The position numbers were made by a program, and so were the translations under genes. Below, in pieces: positions 15,401 through 28,113 of a stretch of 64,000 nt of DNA. Under the pieces are notes generated by a model. It ran no database searches, was not told where the DNA came from, and saw only the letters and a program-made list of their open reading frames with translations. Positions within the stretch are counted from its first letter, which is position 1, and every line of letters begins with the position of its first letter. The DNA is from Aptenodytes patagonicus (Eukaryota > Chordata > Aves > Sphenisciformes > Spheniscidae), in NCBI RefSeq assembly GCF_965638725.1, contig NC_134949.1:123068294-123132293 (forward strand), written 5' to 3'.

Positions 15401-18400
15401 CCTTACTAAGGAAGAAACAAGAGACTAGCTGCATCTCAAGTCGTTAATTAAGGAACAATCTCTCCTGAAATCATCTCCTGTGAAGAATTACTGCATTTAA
15501 CCTGCTATGGGCTAGGTTACTAAAATTGCTTTTAAAGTTTGCTTGGCATATACCAAAGAAAAAAAACTTTAGAATGTGTTCAAAGTTATTATACACCTTT
15601 CAGGCAAATGACCTCCCCCACTCCTTTCTCAAGAGAAAAATATCCAACTCCTGATGTGAAGACTTTATCTACTCATGCCTAATAGGTGGGCTCTATTTAG
15701 TGTCCTTAAATTATATGCTGTAATGAGGCGTGAACACATGGGCTAACAGCGTTTTTAATAGAAGTCACAATGATTTAACCTAGTCTCTGATCCGATTATT
15801 CTTTTGGTTATACAACCCCAGGCAAGAGTTATTCATACTTTCCACTGCCTACAACAGCAGCTGTTTCACTGTCACCCCGGAGCCTCAGGAAAATTCAAGC
15901 CCTTAATCACTGTTTCCATTAGCCAACCGATCTTTACTATCAGCTTGATGCGATGTGGCCAAAGTGCCAAGTAGTCTAACTACAGGAAATTGAGTAAAAA
16001 AAAAAATCCATCCTGCAAAGAAGCGTCCACATGCCTCAGAAGTTGGACAAATACCACTCACAAGTTCCCATTGATTCCCTCTCGCTTACACAAGCCACGC
16101 ACATAAGCTTTCTCCACAATACTTCACAAGTATGTATGTTCTGCTTGACACAAGAAAATACCTCCTACTATTTAATATCACAACCTGCAAGAAATATACA
16201 TTTTAGGTCTTATCTCATCTTTTCTTCTTTTGCCCATATTTAATTTCATCCTCCTCCCTGAACTGGGCAAACCAGTCTGCAACATACATATTCCCACTTT
16301 TTGACAAAAAGCAGGACTAAAAGTAGCCTCGGTTTTCTATAGTAATGCACGTATTAGTTCTGCAGCTTCCTAGCAAAGCCACCAGCCCTGAATAATTATC
16401 AGAATTCTATAAAGAAATACCAGAGATGGGAGTTGTTCTTAACACATTTTATAACATATATTATCTACATTTGTGGGGTTACACCCTCCCTTTCTCATAT
16501 TTTCACTAGAAGCCCACAGATGTATTTTATTTAACTATATGGATTATGAACGGCTTCTTCACCTACAAAAACCGGAAAGAGGAAAAAAATAATTTATTAT
16601 AACAATACAGCTTGTGTCTTCTGGCAGTTCACCAGCTCAGCTACCCTGGCTTCCTATCTCTACAGAGAAAGGAAACGGTACCTCTAGGAAAAAGAGAAAC
16701 AATTCTCCATGCCTTTCAGCCAGTTTTTATTTGGAAAGTATTCTGATTCTTAAGAGGCCTTTTCATCCAGACAGTCCCTAGTTTTGAAAGCAGGCCCAAA
16801 CCTTCACAGAAGCGTCCAGAATGGTATTCTGTCAATGAAAGAAAAGTGATTTTGTTTTACTCGCCCATACAGCATCTAAAAGTCAGTCTGACTTTTTTTT
16901 TTTAAAGATACCAAGATTTTCTTATTTTTTTTTTAAAGAGCAAGATACAGACACACATATATATCAATCCATTTATCAAACAATCCTCATCTCACCATAA
17001 TCTCCACTCAAAGCCAACATGCAATCCAGCATACTTACAGCTAAAAGACTGGACATACACCTATTACAGCATTAAGCTTTTATGGCAGTTTCTATGTGTA
17101 CGTCAAGAAAGCTCTCTGCAGCTTCTCAATAGGGCAACTGCAACGTAGCTTCCAGGAGAGAAGTGCCAAAAGCACCTTATTCTTCTCCTTGCCAGTTGCC
17201 TGCCAAATGACTCAAGTTTATCCCATCAGAAACACCCTTCAGCCGGGCTGAATAGAGACAGGAAAAACTAATCGCAATACTTTCAACTCACTCCTACTTC
17301 ACTCTCGTAATAGGGCAGTTTGGTCACATTTACCGCTCCTAAAACCACTGTTGCATCAAAGAGAGATACTGTCTCACAGTTTATGGTGTTCACAGTGTGT
17401 GTGTTGCATTTTCATAATACCTTTTGTGCTTCAGGAACAACAGGTAACTAAAATCCAACTCATTAGGTTTGCAATGTGCTCCCAGCTCAATAGCTAAGAG
17501 TGTGTTTTCCTTCCAGGAAGTCAGCCAACATCAAAATAACTCCAAAAAAGAAAACCTCAAAAAGGAAAAACAATTCAAATCCAACTATTAACTTCTGAAC
17601 TATCTGAAAATCTGGAAAGTGAAGAGGAAAGTTTATCTTGGACAATGAGTTTACATTTTAATAAATGAAATCCACTGCACACACTATGAGTATTGATAGT
17701 TCTGCTTTTATGAGTAGGACCAGTAATAAATAATGACTCATACAGTTAATGAAAAGAAGAAAGCCATTCTAGGTATCTCTGGCAGTAACAAATGCTTGGA
17801 GGAAGAGACAAAAGGTATAAACCCAGGTACATATAGACTACTCTTCTCCCATCTGGCAATAGCATTTCACAAACTGAGGGTTAAGTTATACCCTAACCAC
17901 TGTGCTTGACAGATACTACTCATGAATCAGTCCCACCCCTTTTTTAATATTAGGCTCCTGGACTCCCAAACATTCTAGGACAATGACTTCCACAGTTTAA
18001 TTATGCATTATGCACACAAAAAGTAAATTTTTAAAAAAATCATATTTTAGACTTCAGTCCCAACTTCAGGTTCATTGAAGACAGCAAGTATTTCATCTTC
18101 ACTAATGCATTTCCAGCATATTCTCACATTCTATGAGAAAAATAAGAGTACAAACATTGCACACAGTGGCTCACTCCCACACCTCCCCTCTCTCATGGAA
18201 ATTACAATCCTTTAAACTTCAAACTTTTTTGGTAGAATTTGATGGAGCCCGAGTCTTTTTTTTTTTTTTACGCCAAGCCTGAAAATCCTTCATAAATGCC
18301 AGGTTACAACAATTCATACTGCACGAATGATGTCTTCAGACTTAAAAAATAGTTTCCCTTGGGGGGTAGGGGCAGGTTCTGGCCATCTGAATGGAAAAAA

Positions 18401-20480
18401 TTGTAACGAATTATAAAGTCATTCCTAGTTGCTTTTAGGCCAGAGGTGTCTAGAAACCTCTTGTCACAGAGAGAGTGAAGTCCTTATGTTACTTACAAGA
18501 GCTTCAGCTGGGTCCATCCCTCAGATACTTCTACAATCAGCTGTATCAAGTCTCGAGGGAAAAAAACCCCAAACTTCAAAAAACCACCCACAGTCTCCAT
18601 GTCATAGTTGTGGGACTTTTGTTTCACCGGGTTGAAGTCTCAGTGAAAAGCAAGGCTTCTGAATTATCTTACTTTTTTATGACTTGGTACATTAACTAGC
18701 TTCACCAACTCTTCTTTCACAGTTTTACCTGCCACATTGGTGTCAAAGCAGCTCTTGGATTGTTTACCAAAAGATACAGCAACAGTAACAACAAAAGCTT
18801 AATTTTTCTTCACTAACTTGAGAAGCATCTCCATGAAAAATTTGAAGTGTATAACCATGCTTTGGACCTGGTCATACTTAGGGCAAGAGGAAAAAAACCC
18901 AAACCAATCCCAATTAAAACTACCCAACATCCCAGTTGAGGAAGGTGGCACATCTTTGTTAGAATACCATTAAAAAAACCAACAAAAACAAAACCACACA
19001 TCCAGATCTCCGGTATGTTTTCACACATATAAGAAGAAAACCCCAACTACAATGTCATTTCTATTTAATGTACCATATATGAACTTTGTATAACCATTTT
19101 TAAATTATTTTCCTCATTTTCAGTTCTCTGACACTCAGTTATGACACTAAAAAGCATATTCTTTATTAATGACAGTATTACTTATAAGTTTATAAAAATT
19201 GCTTACTAAAACTTGCCCAACTGAATAAGCAATTTCAGTAACAAACTGCTGTAGAATTAAGCTTTCTGTATGATTGCTGCCGAAAAGACTATTTTTATCA
19301 TTTTAAACCTATTCTGCATAGGACAGTTCAGTCATTGCTGATCTTAATCATTTTACAATGCTTATGTTATTGAGAGGTGTTTGGGATAAGTTTCAAGTTA
19401 GTACCACATCTCACATTCAGTAGTTATTTTCATATTTTTCTTTTTACACGGGTATGTATGTGCCAGTATTCCTGGAGAACAAAGCTAAATTTGATCCTAA
19501 AAAAAGACAGATAGCAAAGAATATAAAGAAATGCACCCCACAGAGTTCTAACGTATACTAAACTTGCTGGTGTGACCAGAGCACAGTGATTTAAACCAGG
19601 CAAAGTTCTTCCAAGTTTCTATTTGATTCTCCAGGAAGATTAAAGCTCTTAATCTTGTAGCACAGATCTTGCCTACGATCTTTTTTCATTACTTTGAGCT
19701 AATGATTAGAGCATTGGATGATATGGAAATATTTTTTGTTACTATCTCCAACATCTATGCTATTAATGACAATTTTACAATATTTGTTTTTATTTTTAGG
19801 TATTTTTAAGCCACCCAACAACCATCTTGTGCAGCATTACTGAAATTGTTTCTAAACAATGATAAATTTGACTGCTGCTTACTCTTATTTTAACCCCATA
19901 TGTATGACTTGACTTAGCATATTATATAAATATTATATGCTTCCATTTTATTTCTACTTATAAAGGTATTTGCATTGTTTGCTTGAAGAATGGAATGATC
20001 AGCACACTTTAAGGACTTAACCAGTAGTGGATCTTTGACACAGAAATAAGTATTTCACTATTTTCACCTGACCTAGGAGACCTACAGAGGGTCCAAGTGT
20101 GATACAAACCTGAACCTGCTCTCAAATACCTCCTCTTAACAAGACCAATATACTCAAAGCTGCAGCGTGAGGGTTCTCTGTTAGCACCTTATTTTATCAA
20201 GGCTTCAGCTGGTTATGATGCACTCTGAAATGCCTTGAGCACAACAAAGAGCTAAAGAAAAGAAAATAATTCTCCCTCCCCTTGTGAAATCAGCCTTTCT
20301 ACTACAGTTTCATGGTATTATCTGTACTTTCACAAGAAATATAACTAACATGTGGACAACAGTTAAGGGAAGCCACCTAAATCACTATTCAATGCCTCAA
20401 AGTCCAAGTATATGAAAAAAAGCAGTCAAGCAGTGCTTGACCAAAAAATTTTATACTGCTATACTGTACAATCGCTTCAA

Positions 20481-21033
20481 ATCATAGAATCATAGAATAG
20501 TTTGGGTTGGAAGGGACCTCTAAAGGTCATCTGGTCCAACCCCCCTGCTGTGGGCAGGGACATCTTCAACTAGATCAGGTTGCTCAGAGCTCCCTCCAAC
20601 CTGACCTGGAATGTTTCCAGGGATGGGGCATCCACCACCTCTCTGGGCAACCTGGGCCAGTGTTTCACCACCCTCAGCATAAAAAATGTCTTCCTTAGAT
20701 CTAGTCTAAATCTACCCCCCTTTAGTTTAAAGCCATTCCACCCTGTCCTGTTGCAACACTCCCTGCTAAGAAGTTTGCCGCCATCTTTTTTATAAGCCCC
20801 CTTGAAATACTGATAGGCTGCAATAAGGTCTCCCCAAAGCCTTCTCTTCTCTAGGCTGAACAACCCCAACTCTCTCAGCCTTTCTTCATAGGAGAGGTGT
20901 TCCATCCCCCTGATCATTTTTGTGGCCCTCTTCTGGACCTGCTCCAACAGGTCCGTGTCTTCCTTATGCTGAGGGCTCCAGAGCTGGACGCAGCACTGCA
21001 GGTGGGGTCTCACCAGAGCAGAGTAGAGGGGCA
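20481..21033 (-). mobile_element. CR1 LINE 3' fragment, copy 1 (5'-truncated)
   Basis: The plus strand begins with two ATCATAGA-type units, the reverse complement of the ATTCTATG direct repeat that ends avian CR1 elements, followed by the usual GGTTGGAAGGGACCTCTAAA segment. The element therefore lies on the minus strand with its 3' end at 20481. In minus-strand translation the C-terminal part of the CR1 reverse-transcriptase polyprotein is still open, with the motifs LYSALVRPHLQCCVQLWSP, RATKMIRGMEHLSYEERLR and RVVKHWPRLPREVVDAPS. The open frame runs across the junction into the adjoining copy (20570-21085). The element is only about 550 bp of a unit normally several kilobases long, as is typical for CR1. 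It is in sense orientation within RCAN1 intron 1. It is not expected to be mobile. Confidence 0.95.
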
Positions 21034-21473
21034 GAATCATAGAATCATTGAGGTTGGAAAAGACCTCTAAGATCATCGAGTCCAACCGTCAACCCAACAC
21101 CACCATGCCCACTAAACCATGTCCCTAAGCGCCTCATCTACACATCCTTTAAATACTTCCAGGGATGGGGACTCAACCACTCCCCTGGGCAGCCTCTTCC
21201 AATGTTTCACCACTCTTTCAGTAAAGAAATTTTTCCTAATATCCAATCTAAACCTCCCCTGGCGCAACTTGAGGCTATTTCTTCTCGTCCTATCGCTAGT
21301 TACTTGGGGGAAGAGACCGACACCCACCTCGCTATGACCTCCTCTCAGGTAGTTGTAGAGAGTGATGAGGTCTCCCCTCAGCCTCCTTGTCTCCAGGCTA
21401 AACAACCCCAGTTCCCTCAGCCGCTCCTCATAAGACTTGTTCTCCAGACCCCTCACCAGCCTCATTGCCCTTC
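21034..21473 (-). mobile_element. CR1 LINE 3' fragment, copy 2, abutting copy 1
   Basis: A second CR1 3' end starts at 21034 with GAATCATAGAATCATTGAGG, in the same orientation as copy 1 and without intervening sequence. Its 3' region differs from copy 1 (GGTTGGAAAAGACCTCTAAG), so it belongs to another CR1 subfamily or age class. The minus-strand frame 21112-21465 encodes the end of the CR1 polyprotein, including [19 protein letters not shown] and [19 protein letters not shown]. Homology stops near 21473, where the CR1 text for CATTGCCCTTC gives way to unrelated sequence. The hexamer CTTCAA occurs on both sides of the composite (20475-20480 and 21470-21475), although CTTC on the right side is also expected element sequence. 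Confidence 0.93.
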
Positions 21474-23206
21474 AAGAAATCCTTCTATCCCAGCTGAAAA
21501 TAGAGTATTAAGCTCAAAACTTACTCAAATCACCTGTGTGATTTGAATTTTATTGAATTATTTATTTGAAATTTATTCAAATCAGCTCTCAGCATCCCAT
21601 ATGAGAACTGGGAAGGAACAGCTAGAAAACCTACTCTGGGCTCACAGGCCAAAAAAAGCTACTCAAGTGAGAAGACTGAAGATACCATCCTTAAACTAAA
21701 CAGACACACTAAGATTGAATACAACTTTAATACTCGATAATATGTACAACAGTATTCATATTTTAATTCCATTTTCTTATTAAGGCATAGGATAGAAAGA
21801 ATGGACAAAAAAACCAGGACAGCATCATCACCAAGCAAACTACAAGCATTAAAATCTCTATTTACTTTGAGTCTATAAAGTGTATAACTTTTGTCTTCAA
21901 GGTGAGAAATACTCTAACTTTGCTCTCTCTGGATATTTCACCTCTTCATGACTATTGCTAAGGTTTCCATACAGAATACATATACAGTATAAAGTGTTAG
22001 AACTCTTCATATTATTCATAAAGTATGCCATCTTGTGAGACAAAAAGGATTTTTTCCAAAGACCCTCAGAAGCTGAGGTTCGGCATCCCGACGACTCTCA
22101 GGAGTTCATGTTTGTCCTCAGATGCAGCGACACGAACAAGTTCTGCTTGTGCACTTGGCAGACCGGATGCATCCCGGGAGCCACAAAACTGCATTAGCAT
22201 GGTATTATGCTCTATTGTAATGTCAAAGATTATTACGTCAGCCATAGCATTATATTTATACGGCTTCCAGACTTCAAGTCACCCAAAAGTCTGCCTTAAC
22301 CTGTTAACAGCTGCAGAATAAATCTGTATCATCTGAAAGTACAGAAGCTAAATACTTTCAGAAGGTTTATTGCAAAAATTTTCATAATGGAAGATTTTTC
22401 AAATTTTTTTTTTTTTTAAATCATCCTTAATTGTTTTTCTGTTCAGTGTAAAAACAGGTTATTGGGATATGATTTTGAACAACAATCTTAACCCTGGGCT
22501 TTTCTGGAAAGCAATAGCATAAAAAGAACTATAAACATTATCACAAAAAAATGATTTGAGAAAAACACTGGCAGAGAAAGAATGAAAACCTCCAAAATAC
22601 AAGCAGAAAAGTACAGATGCTATTAAGTAACTTTTACATTCCCATTAGGGAACATTTCACCAAAAACAGAGCTGTGGTCATAAAAATATAAACATGTAAA
22701 AACACCCACCTTTTTGAAATTTACTTTTTAAATATTTTTTTTAAATGTGATCCAAGAGGATTAACAAACTTTAAGTAAAAGGATTAATGAGGCATGCGAC
22801 TGAGACAGGAAGAGATTACCAGAAAACCCAAGTACTATTCTGTAAAGAAAGTTTTGTAAATACTCCTGAGAAATTTGATGAACTTCTTGTAAAGTAGAAG
22901 TAATTCTCTAAGTATTTAAAAAATACATTCAACGTCTCATGATTATTCCAGTAGGCTGTAAGTCAATTAAAAATTTCTAAAAGCACGGCTCACTTAACAA
23001 TGGCTTTATTTTCAGATCAGTTCACAAACAAGTTTTTCTGTACTGAAACTATATAAAACTAAAGGAAGAGTAGAATTTTAAAGCTATGATAATCATTAAC
23101 AAGATTCAATACACCTGCCATTACTGCTTTTTTTCTTGGTTATACTGCTGCAGAGATTTCTGACCTTATTTAGGCCTTATCTTCAAACACAATTATAATC
23201 TTTCTC

Positions 23207-23224
23207 TTTTTTTTTTTTTTTTTT
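23207..23224. repeat. T18 homopolymer tract
   Basis: Eighteen consecutive T on the plus strand inside RCAN1 intron 1, directly followed by AAATAATC. No associated retrotransposed sequence was recognised. Confidence 0.85.
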
Positions 23225-26200
23225 AAATAATCAATCACAGACACTGTTTCACAGCCAGTTCTACTTTTGCTTGCCACTGGAGGTTATGTGAGGACACAGA
23301 CTACTGTAGGAGACTGGCTCACTCCTACTTCTAGTGCACTTAAAAGCAATCAACCTAAATTTCTTTAAAAATCCAGCTTTCAGTGAAGTTTTCCCTAGCA
23401 AGCTCCAGAGAAAAACTATTATCGTGATATAATAGCCTGTTTTCAAGAGTTATCTATGAATGTAAGTTTTTGTTAATTATGGAAAACCTTCTGCTACATT
23501 CATTAGTTTGCAGTAACTTACAAGATTTCGCAGATTAAGGCAATTATAGATATTTTAAAGTAATTTAAGGAACTCAACCCTTCCTAAGGAAAATTAGCTG
23601 CATCAAAAAGTCTTTCATCTCTCAGCCCTAAAAAACAATTCTTTTCTCAGTAGCCCAAAGCTGAATTCTTTCTAGATACTCTTCATGTTCCTCTTTTACT
23701 CTTCACAAATTAAATGAGTGATACTTGTCTACAATTAAGCTGAAATGGAAACCTGACAGTTAGAACAGACCTAGGTAGCCTACTTAGCAAGAGACTACCA
23801 GGGCATAAATGAAGTTATTTAGCCCCCCTGTGGCTGTACTCAGAACTTTAAAGTCATCAGTGAAGTATGCCACATCCCTTCAGGATTACAAGATACGAGC
23901 AAGCGTATTACCTACTGGACTTGCCATTTGACAGTACAAGTTCTATAAAATAACCCGAGTGTCCTCTACTGACATAAAAAGGCTCTTAAAAATTGAATAC
24001 CAGTTGAGGAGGATGGAAATACGCAAAAGCATAATTGCTGGCTCTGGTAATTAGCTACTGACACTTTTTTTTTTTTTTAATGAGTACACAGGAATACAGT
24101 TCCAATAGATCAAACTCATCTGCATGTTGTATGAAGAAATACTGCTTTTCTCTAAGAAAGAATTACAATTCCTCAAGCATAGAGTCAACATTAGAACTAC
24201 CAAAAAGCTGGGGGTTAGAGGTAGAAGACATTCCAGGAAATCAGAGCAGCATTTTTCCAAGGTAATTAGCCAACTTGAAGACCAGATAAAGGGTTTTCAT
24301 TTAAGATAATTTCTTGTACTTCAGTGAAAACAAAAGAGGATGCAGAATCTATAGGTATTCCTCCAACTGTGCTTTAGAAAAGCTTGAGAGTAAGTATTTA
24401 AGCATTCTCTGGATGATTTTGGAACCGACATCGAAAAACTAGCCATAAGGTATATAGGCAAGTCAGATTCATTCTTACGAGAATAAAGCAGAGAACAGTC
24501 ATTTACTAGAACAACTACTTTACTTGATAGGATGGTCTATTTTTAAGAGATTGATCACTTCAATAAAACTTCAGGTTTCTCAACTGTGACATCAACGCCT
24601 CAATAAAAGAATTTAAAAAAAAAAAAGAGGAAGAGCAAGAACATACAACCAGAATTTCAAGTGCAAATCACTGTTTGGGAAGGGGGAGGGCAAGATAGAA
24701 ATAGTTGTTGTCAGCCATCGCCTAGCTGTCCTATCTCACCTTTGATTGGATCAACCCTCCCCAAATAGGGCAATCCAGGATTATTAAGGGGCCTGCTGAA
24801 GAGAAAAAAAACACTAACTATGTAGACAAGGTATTTTAGGAGTGTTACATGCACTGGAAAAACTAGGAAGTTCACAAAAACAGAAGAAAACACATTGCAC
24901 ACACCAAAATTCATAGAATATTTATAAAATACTATGTTTGGCGATATGATATTTTACAATACCTTTACTCATTCCTTTTAAGTGAATTTTCTTAAAATTA
25001 ACTCCCTAACAAAGTGTAGCCTTTTAAAATTATTATCTTGGAATCATTTTCGGATGCTAAGTTGCCACTCTAGACCAAAACACCTTCATTTTCTTGGATA
25101 CCAGAATCAGTAAATGCTAAGGTAAAACTGGATGCATAGACCCTCTAGTCTTTTCCCCACTTTTAATATAACCTTGTCCTTTTCATACCATCCAACAGCA
25201 GTATGCTGAAGCCACCTTTCACACATCCAGTTTGAGATCCAGCCTTAGTGCCTCATCCCACCTTTTCTCTCTTTGCAACTGCCTGACATTTGGCCAACAG
25301 AACACATTAAAAATGTATCCAGTCCATGAATCTGCTGTTTTCCTACACAGCAGTCGTACATTTCCAGCTTTAAAGAGTTAGCTCTTGCCATCTCTATAAC
25401 CGTATTAACTGAAGCTAAATTATGTATTTCAATGGCTGAGATTCAGTTAGCAAAAACCTAAGCTGCTTTTTTCAATCTATTAAAAGTCCGTGTGCACCTA
25501 CCACATTTAGAAAACACCAGGTCAACTTGTTTTTTTTTATTTCGCGTTATTTACAAAACTTTGAGAAAGACCTTTCTTCCCTCTTGGATGCACATATTTA
25601 TTCAAGTTCAAGATAATTCTTCCATTCTTTGCCTTAGGAATTTAAATTTTAAAAGCAACAGCTATGCTGCAGTAACTGTACATGCTGTCATCCACGGTTA
25701 AGATAACACAGTTTATGCTGAGATGATTAACCTCAAATTAATTTGTTATTATTTTAAGTAATCTGCATTCCTTCCTGCTGCAGCTCTTGGAAAGAAAAAA
25801 ATAAGTAGTTAAAACAATTTTTTATTGTCATGGTAAGGATACATAAGACTTTGTCCCAATCTAAATTAAGTGTCTGGAGACAGAGATTCTTTGGAATCAG
25901 AACAGAAAGACAGAAAAATCGTTTAAGTGTTCAGATACCTCCTGGTCTTGCATAGGATTATGCGTCTACGTTGTCATCCATCTAACCGCTGTTTCAAAAC
26001 ATGCATTTCCAGGTCACAAGAATCCATCTGAGAAAATACTATTACTACATGCAACCGATGATACTATATAGAACTGATCATAGGTGTTTTCCTAAGCACG
26101 CTTGGAGTGAACTTGAATTAAAGTAAATAGGATAAATCCCAATAAAGGTGCCATTCCCATCACACCTGCAGGTGCCCGAAGCCATACGAAAGTATATTGC

Positions 26201-27538
26201 CATTAGAAGCTACATAACCTTAGAAAGTAACTGTAATGCAATGTAGCTGCATCTCCTATTTCCAGCTCATTTTTAATGCATTGTAACTGTTAGCAGGGTT
26301 GAGCTGTTGGACTACTACTACAACAACTCTAAGTTACTCTAAGTTGTTTTTCACAAAGAGACAGCCAATTATTTTAATAGGATGTTAAACCAGTACAGTT
26401 ATTGCCTAATTTTTCAAGTCCATTTCATTTCATTTCAATCTGTTTAAAAAAGAAACATCTCCTTCAGTATCAAAGTCACTAGAAAATAAGAGCTTGACAG
26501 CAAAACCTACTATAAAAACCAAGAGAAAAGTTAGCTTCACTCATTCTTTAATTCTGGCCAGGGCCGAGACAAGTAAAAGAAGGATGAAAAATTAAGATTG
26601 ATTTGAATCCCTTCTTCATCAAGAGGGCCACAAATGAGAAGCAATTCCGAAATACTTCTATCCACTTATTACGCCTAGAGCTGCAGTTTACAGTGTTCCT
26701 CTGACAGCTGCTGTTACCCTTCTCTGCTCTGGAACAACGGTTGGCAATTGTGATTATTTTTGAAACAAAGCTGTCCTCAACTCAGACAAGCGCTACAGAT
26801 CTGTGTGTGCTAGCCCTTTGCCCGTAGGCAGGCACTTTCTGCGCCCACCCGGACCCCTGCCCACCAACCGCCTGCCTGCCTGCCACGCTCCCAGGTCTCC
26901 AAACGCTGCCTTCCGCCTCGTGTCTCACCAAACGCCTTCGGGTGCATCAGCAAACTGCTGTTCCTCGCTAAACCATCACCGCAACCCTCTGCACAGAGTG
27001 GTCGAGGGCAGTTTTTTTTTTCCCCCCCTTCTGGTCCACGCACCTCTTCGCCCCGACCTGCGGGTTCAGGTCAGCGGATCCGCCGGACTGAGCCTCTGGA
27101 TCAGACCCGAGGACAGGGACCCGAGAGAAGACTTTACACACCGCGCCCGCGGAGGGGCCGGCCAGCCGGGGCAGAGCCACCGCGCCTCCCGACACTCGCT
27201 TCATGTCAGGAGAGCGGGCGGGGACGCAGAGCCCTACAGCCTCGGCCCCCCCCGCCTCCTAAGGGAGGGGGCGGCTACGGAGACCAAGGCGCCCGCCGAG
27301 ACCCGGGCGGAGGAGGGCTGCCCCCTGCCTCTCGCTCCCCCGCCACCGCACGGCGCCGGCCCGCAGCGCCCGCCCCCGCCGCGGCTCCCCACACGAGCAG
27401 CCCCGGGCGGCGGCGGCGGCGGCCCTGGCGGGCGGGAGCCGGCCGAGCCGAGCGGCGGCTCCTCGCCGGCAGAGGGAGCCGGCCCGCGGCCCTGCCCGCG
27501 GCCCCCCGACGTGGGGCGGGCCTGCCCGCCGCGCTCAC

Positions 27539-27769
27539 CCGGCACGGGCCGTCCTGGAAGACGCGCGGGTCTAGGTTGCAGGCGATGGTGGCGGTGGGCA
27601 GGTCCCGCAGCGCCACCGCCTCCATCTCGCCGTCAACGAAGCTCCAGTCCGTCTCGGCCTCGGGCGGCAGCAGCGCCTCCTCCCCTGCTTCCCCGGGCGG
27701 CAGCGGCTGCTGGAGCGGCGGCTCCTCCTGCACCGCCGGGCCCCTCCCGCCGCCGCCGCCGCTCTCCAT
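27539..27769 (-). CDS. RCAN1: RCAN1 (calcipressin-1), first coding exon of the long isoform, partial
   Basis: RCAN1 binds calcineurin in the cytoplasm and modulates, mostly inhibits, its dephosphorylation of NFAT. The exon encodes 77 residues from ATG at 27769 to a phase-0 splice donor (CGG then GTGAGC; the GT is at 27538-27537). Residues 1-40 are Gly, Pro, Glu and Gln rich and lineage-specific. Residues 41-77 carry the diagnostic RCAN1 block, with DWSFVDGEME, then LRDLPTATIAC and LDPRVFQDG. This matches the mammalian long isoform, which has DWSFIDCEMEEVDLQDLP and the first strand of the RNP-like fold. The start was chosen as the first in-frame ATG; it has a strong context (GCCATGG). A second good in-frame ATG lies at 27625 (residue 49), the start used in older mammalian annotations. 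Exons encoding the rest of the fold, the FLISPP motif and the PxIxIT-like tail are outside the window. Confidence 0.95.
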
Positions 27770-27996
27770 GGCCGGGGGCGAGCGGAGCCCCCGCGGGGCG
27801 GGGCCCGGCGGCCGCTGAGGTAACGTCGAGCGCCTCGCGCCGGCGGCGGTTTTGCCCCGCTCCCCCCCGCCTTGGCGCGCGCACACAAAACTTACCGCCC
27901 CCCCTCCCCCGCCCCTTTTGTTTCCTTAACCCCCGCGCCGGTTCGACCGGCGCCTTCCTGCCCCCCCCCCGCGCAGGGCGCACGGCGCCGTGTGAG

Positions 27997-28001
27997 CCAA
28001 T
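27997..28001 (+). promoter_or_regulatory. CCAAT box upstream of RCAN1
   Basis: GAGCCAATAGGAAG is present on the plus strand, an NF-Y-type CCAAT box about 230 bases upstream of the RCAN1 start codon and in inverted orientation relative to that gene. NF-Y sites work in both directions, so it could serve a divergent transcript equally well. Motif recognition only. Confidence 0.55.
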
Positions 28002-28048
28002 AGGAAGCCGCCGCCGCAGCAACAGGTGGCCTGCCCGAGCTAGGCGCT

Positions 28049-28072
28049 GCTTCCGCCATCTTGGGTGAGGGC
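28049..28072 (+). promoter_or_regulatory. ETS plus YY1-type initiator motif with adjoining donor-like GTGAGG
   Basis: The text CTTCCGCCATCTTGG combines an ETS core (TTCCG) and a YY1 core (GCCATCTTG), a combination found near start sites of CpG-island promoters. On the plus strand it runs straight into GGTGAGG, which resembles a splice donor. It lies about 290 bases upstream of the RCAN1 ATG and points away from RCAN1. It could be the RCAN1 start region read from the other strand, or the start of a short divergent non-coding exon. Confidence 0.4.
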
Positions 28073-28075
28073 AGC

Positions 28076-28113
28076 GGGCGGCTGGCGGGGCGGGCGGCTG
28101 GCGGGGCGGGCGG
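28076..28113 (+). repeat. 16-bp G-rich tandem duplication in the RCAN1 CpG island
   Basis: The unit GGGCGGCTGGCGGGGC occurs twice in succession (28076-28091 and 28092-28107) and a third partial copy begins. It contains Sp1/KLF-type GGGGCGGG boxes and several G runs that could fold into a quadruplex on the plus strand. Confidence 0.85.

Larger units (their letters stand above)
1..27538 (-). other. RCAN1: RCAN1 intron 1 (partial, continues beyond the left edge)
   Basis: This is the sequence downstream of the RCAN1 exon 1 splice donor on the minus strand. It is AT-rich, full of short A and T runs, and has no long open frame outside the CR1 copies. I looked for the next RCAN1 coding exon (the RNP-like block with FESLFRTYD) and for the internal alternative first exon of the short isoform (MHFRNFNYSFSSLIACV), in the minus sense, and recognised neither. 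In mammals the first intron is very long and holds the calcineurin-responsive internal promoter, so these exons probably lie left of the window. Apart from the two CR1 copies, T tracts and low-complexity A/C-rich DNA near 7050-7110, I see nothing gene-like. Short frames of 60-120 codons here show no codon or family signal. The intron call is inferred from the position of exon 1. Confidence 0.75.

Noticed and set aside
1..27538. Internal alternative first exon of the short RCAN1 isoform
   Set aside because: Looked for its MHFRNFNYSFSS start in the minus sense; nothing similar was recognised, so it probably lies beyond the left edge.
26803..28068. 421-codon plus-strand open frame across the RCAN1 CpG island
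   Set aside because: Low-complexity Pro/Arg/Ala/Gly text opposite RCAN1 exon 1; stop codons are scarce in GC-rich DNA, and the frame has no family signal or splice logic.
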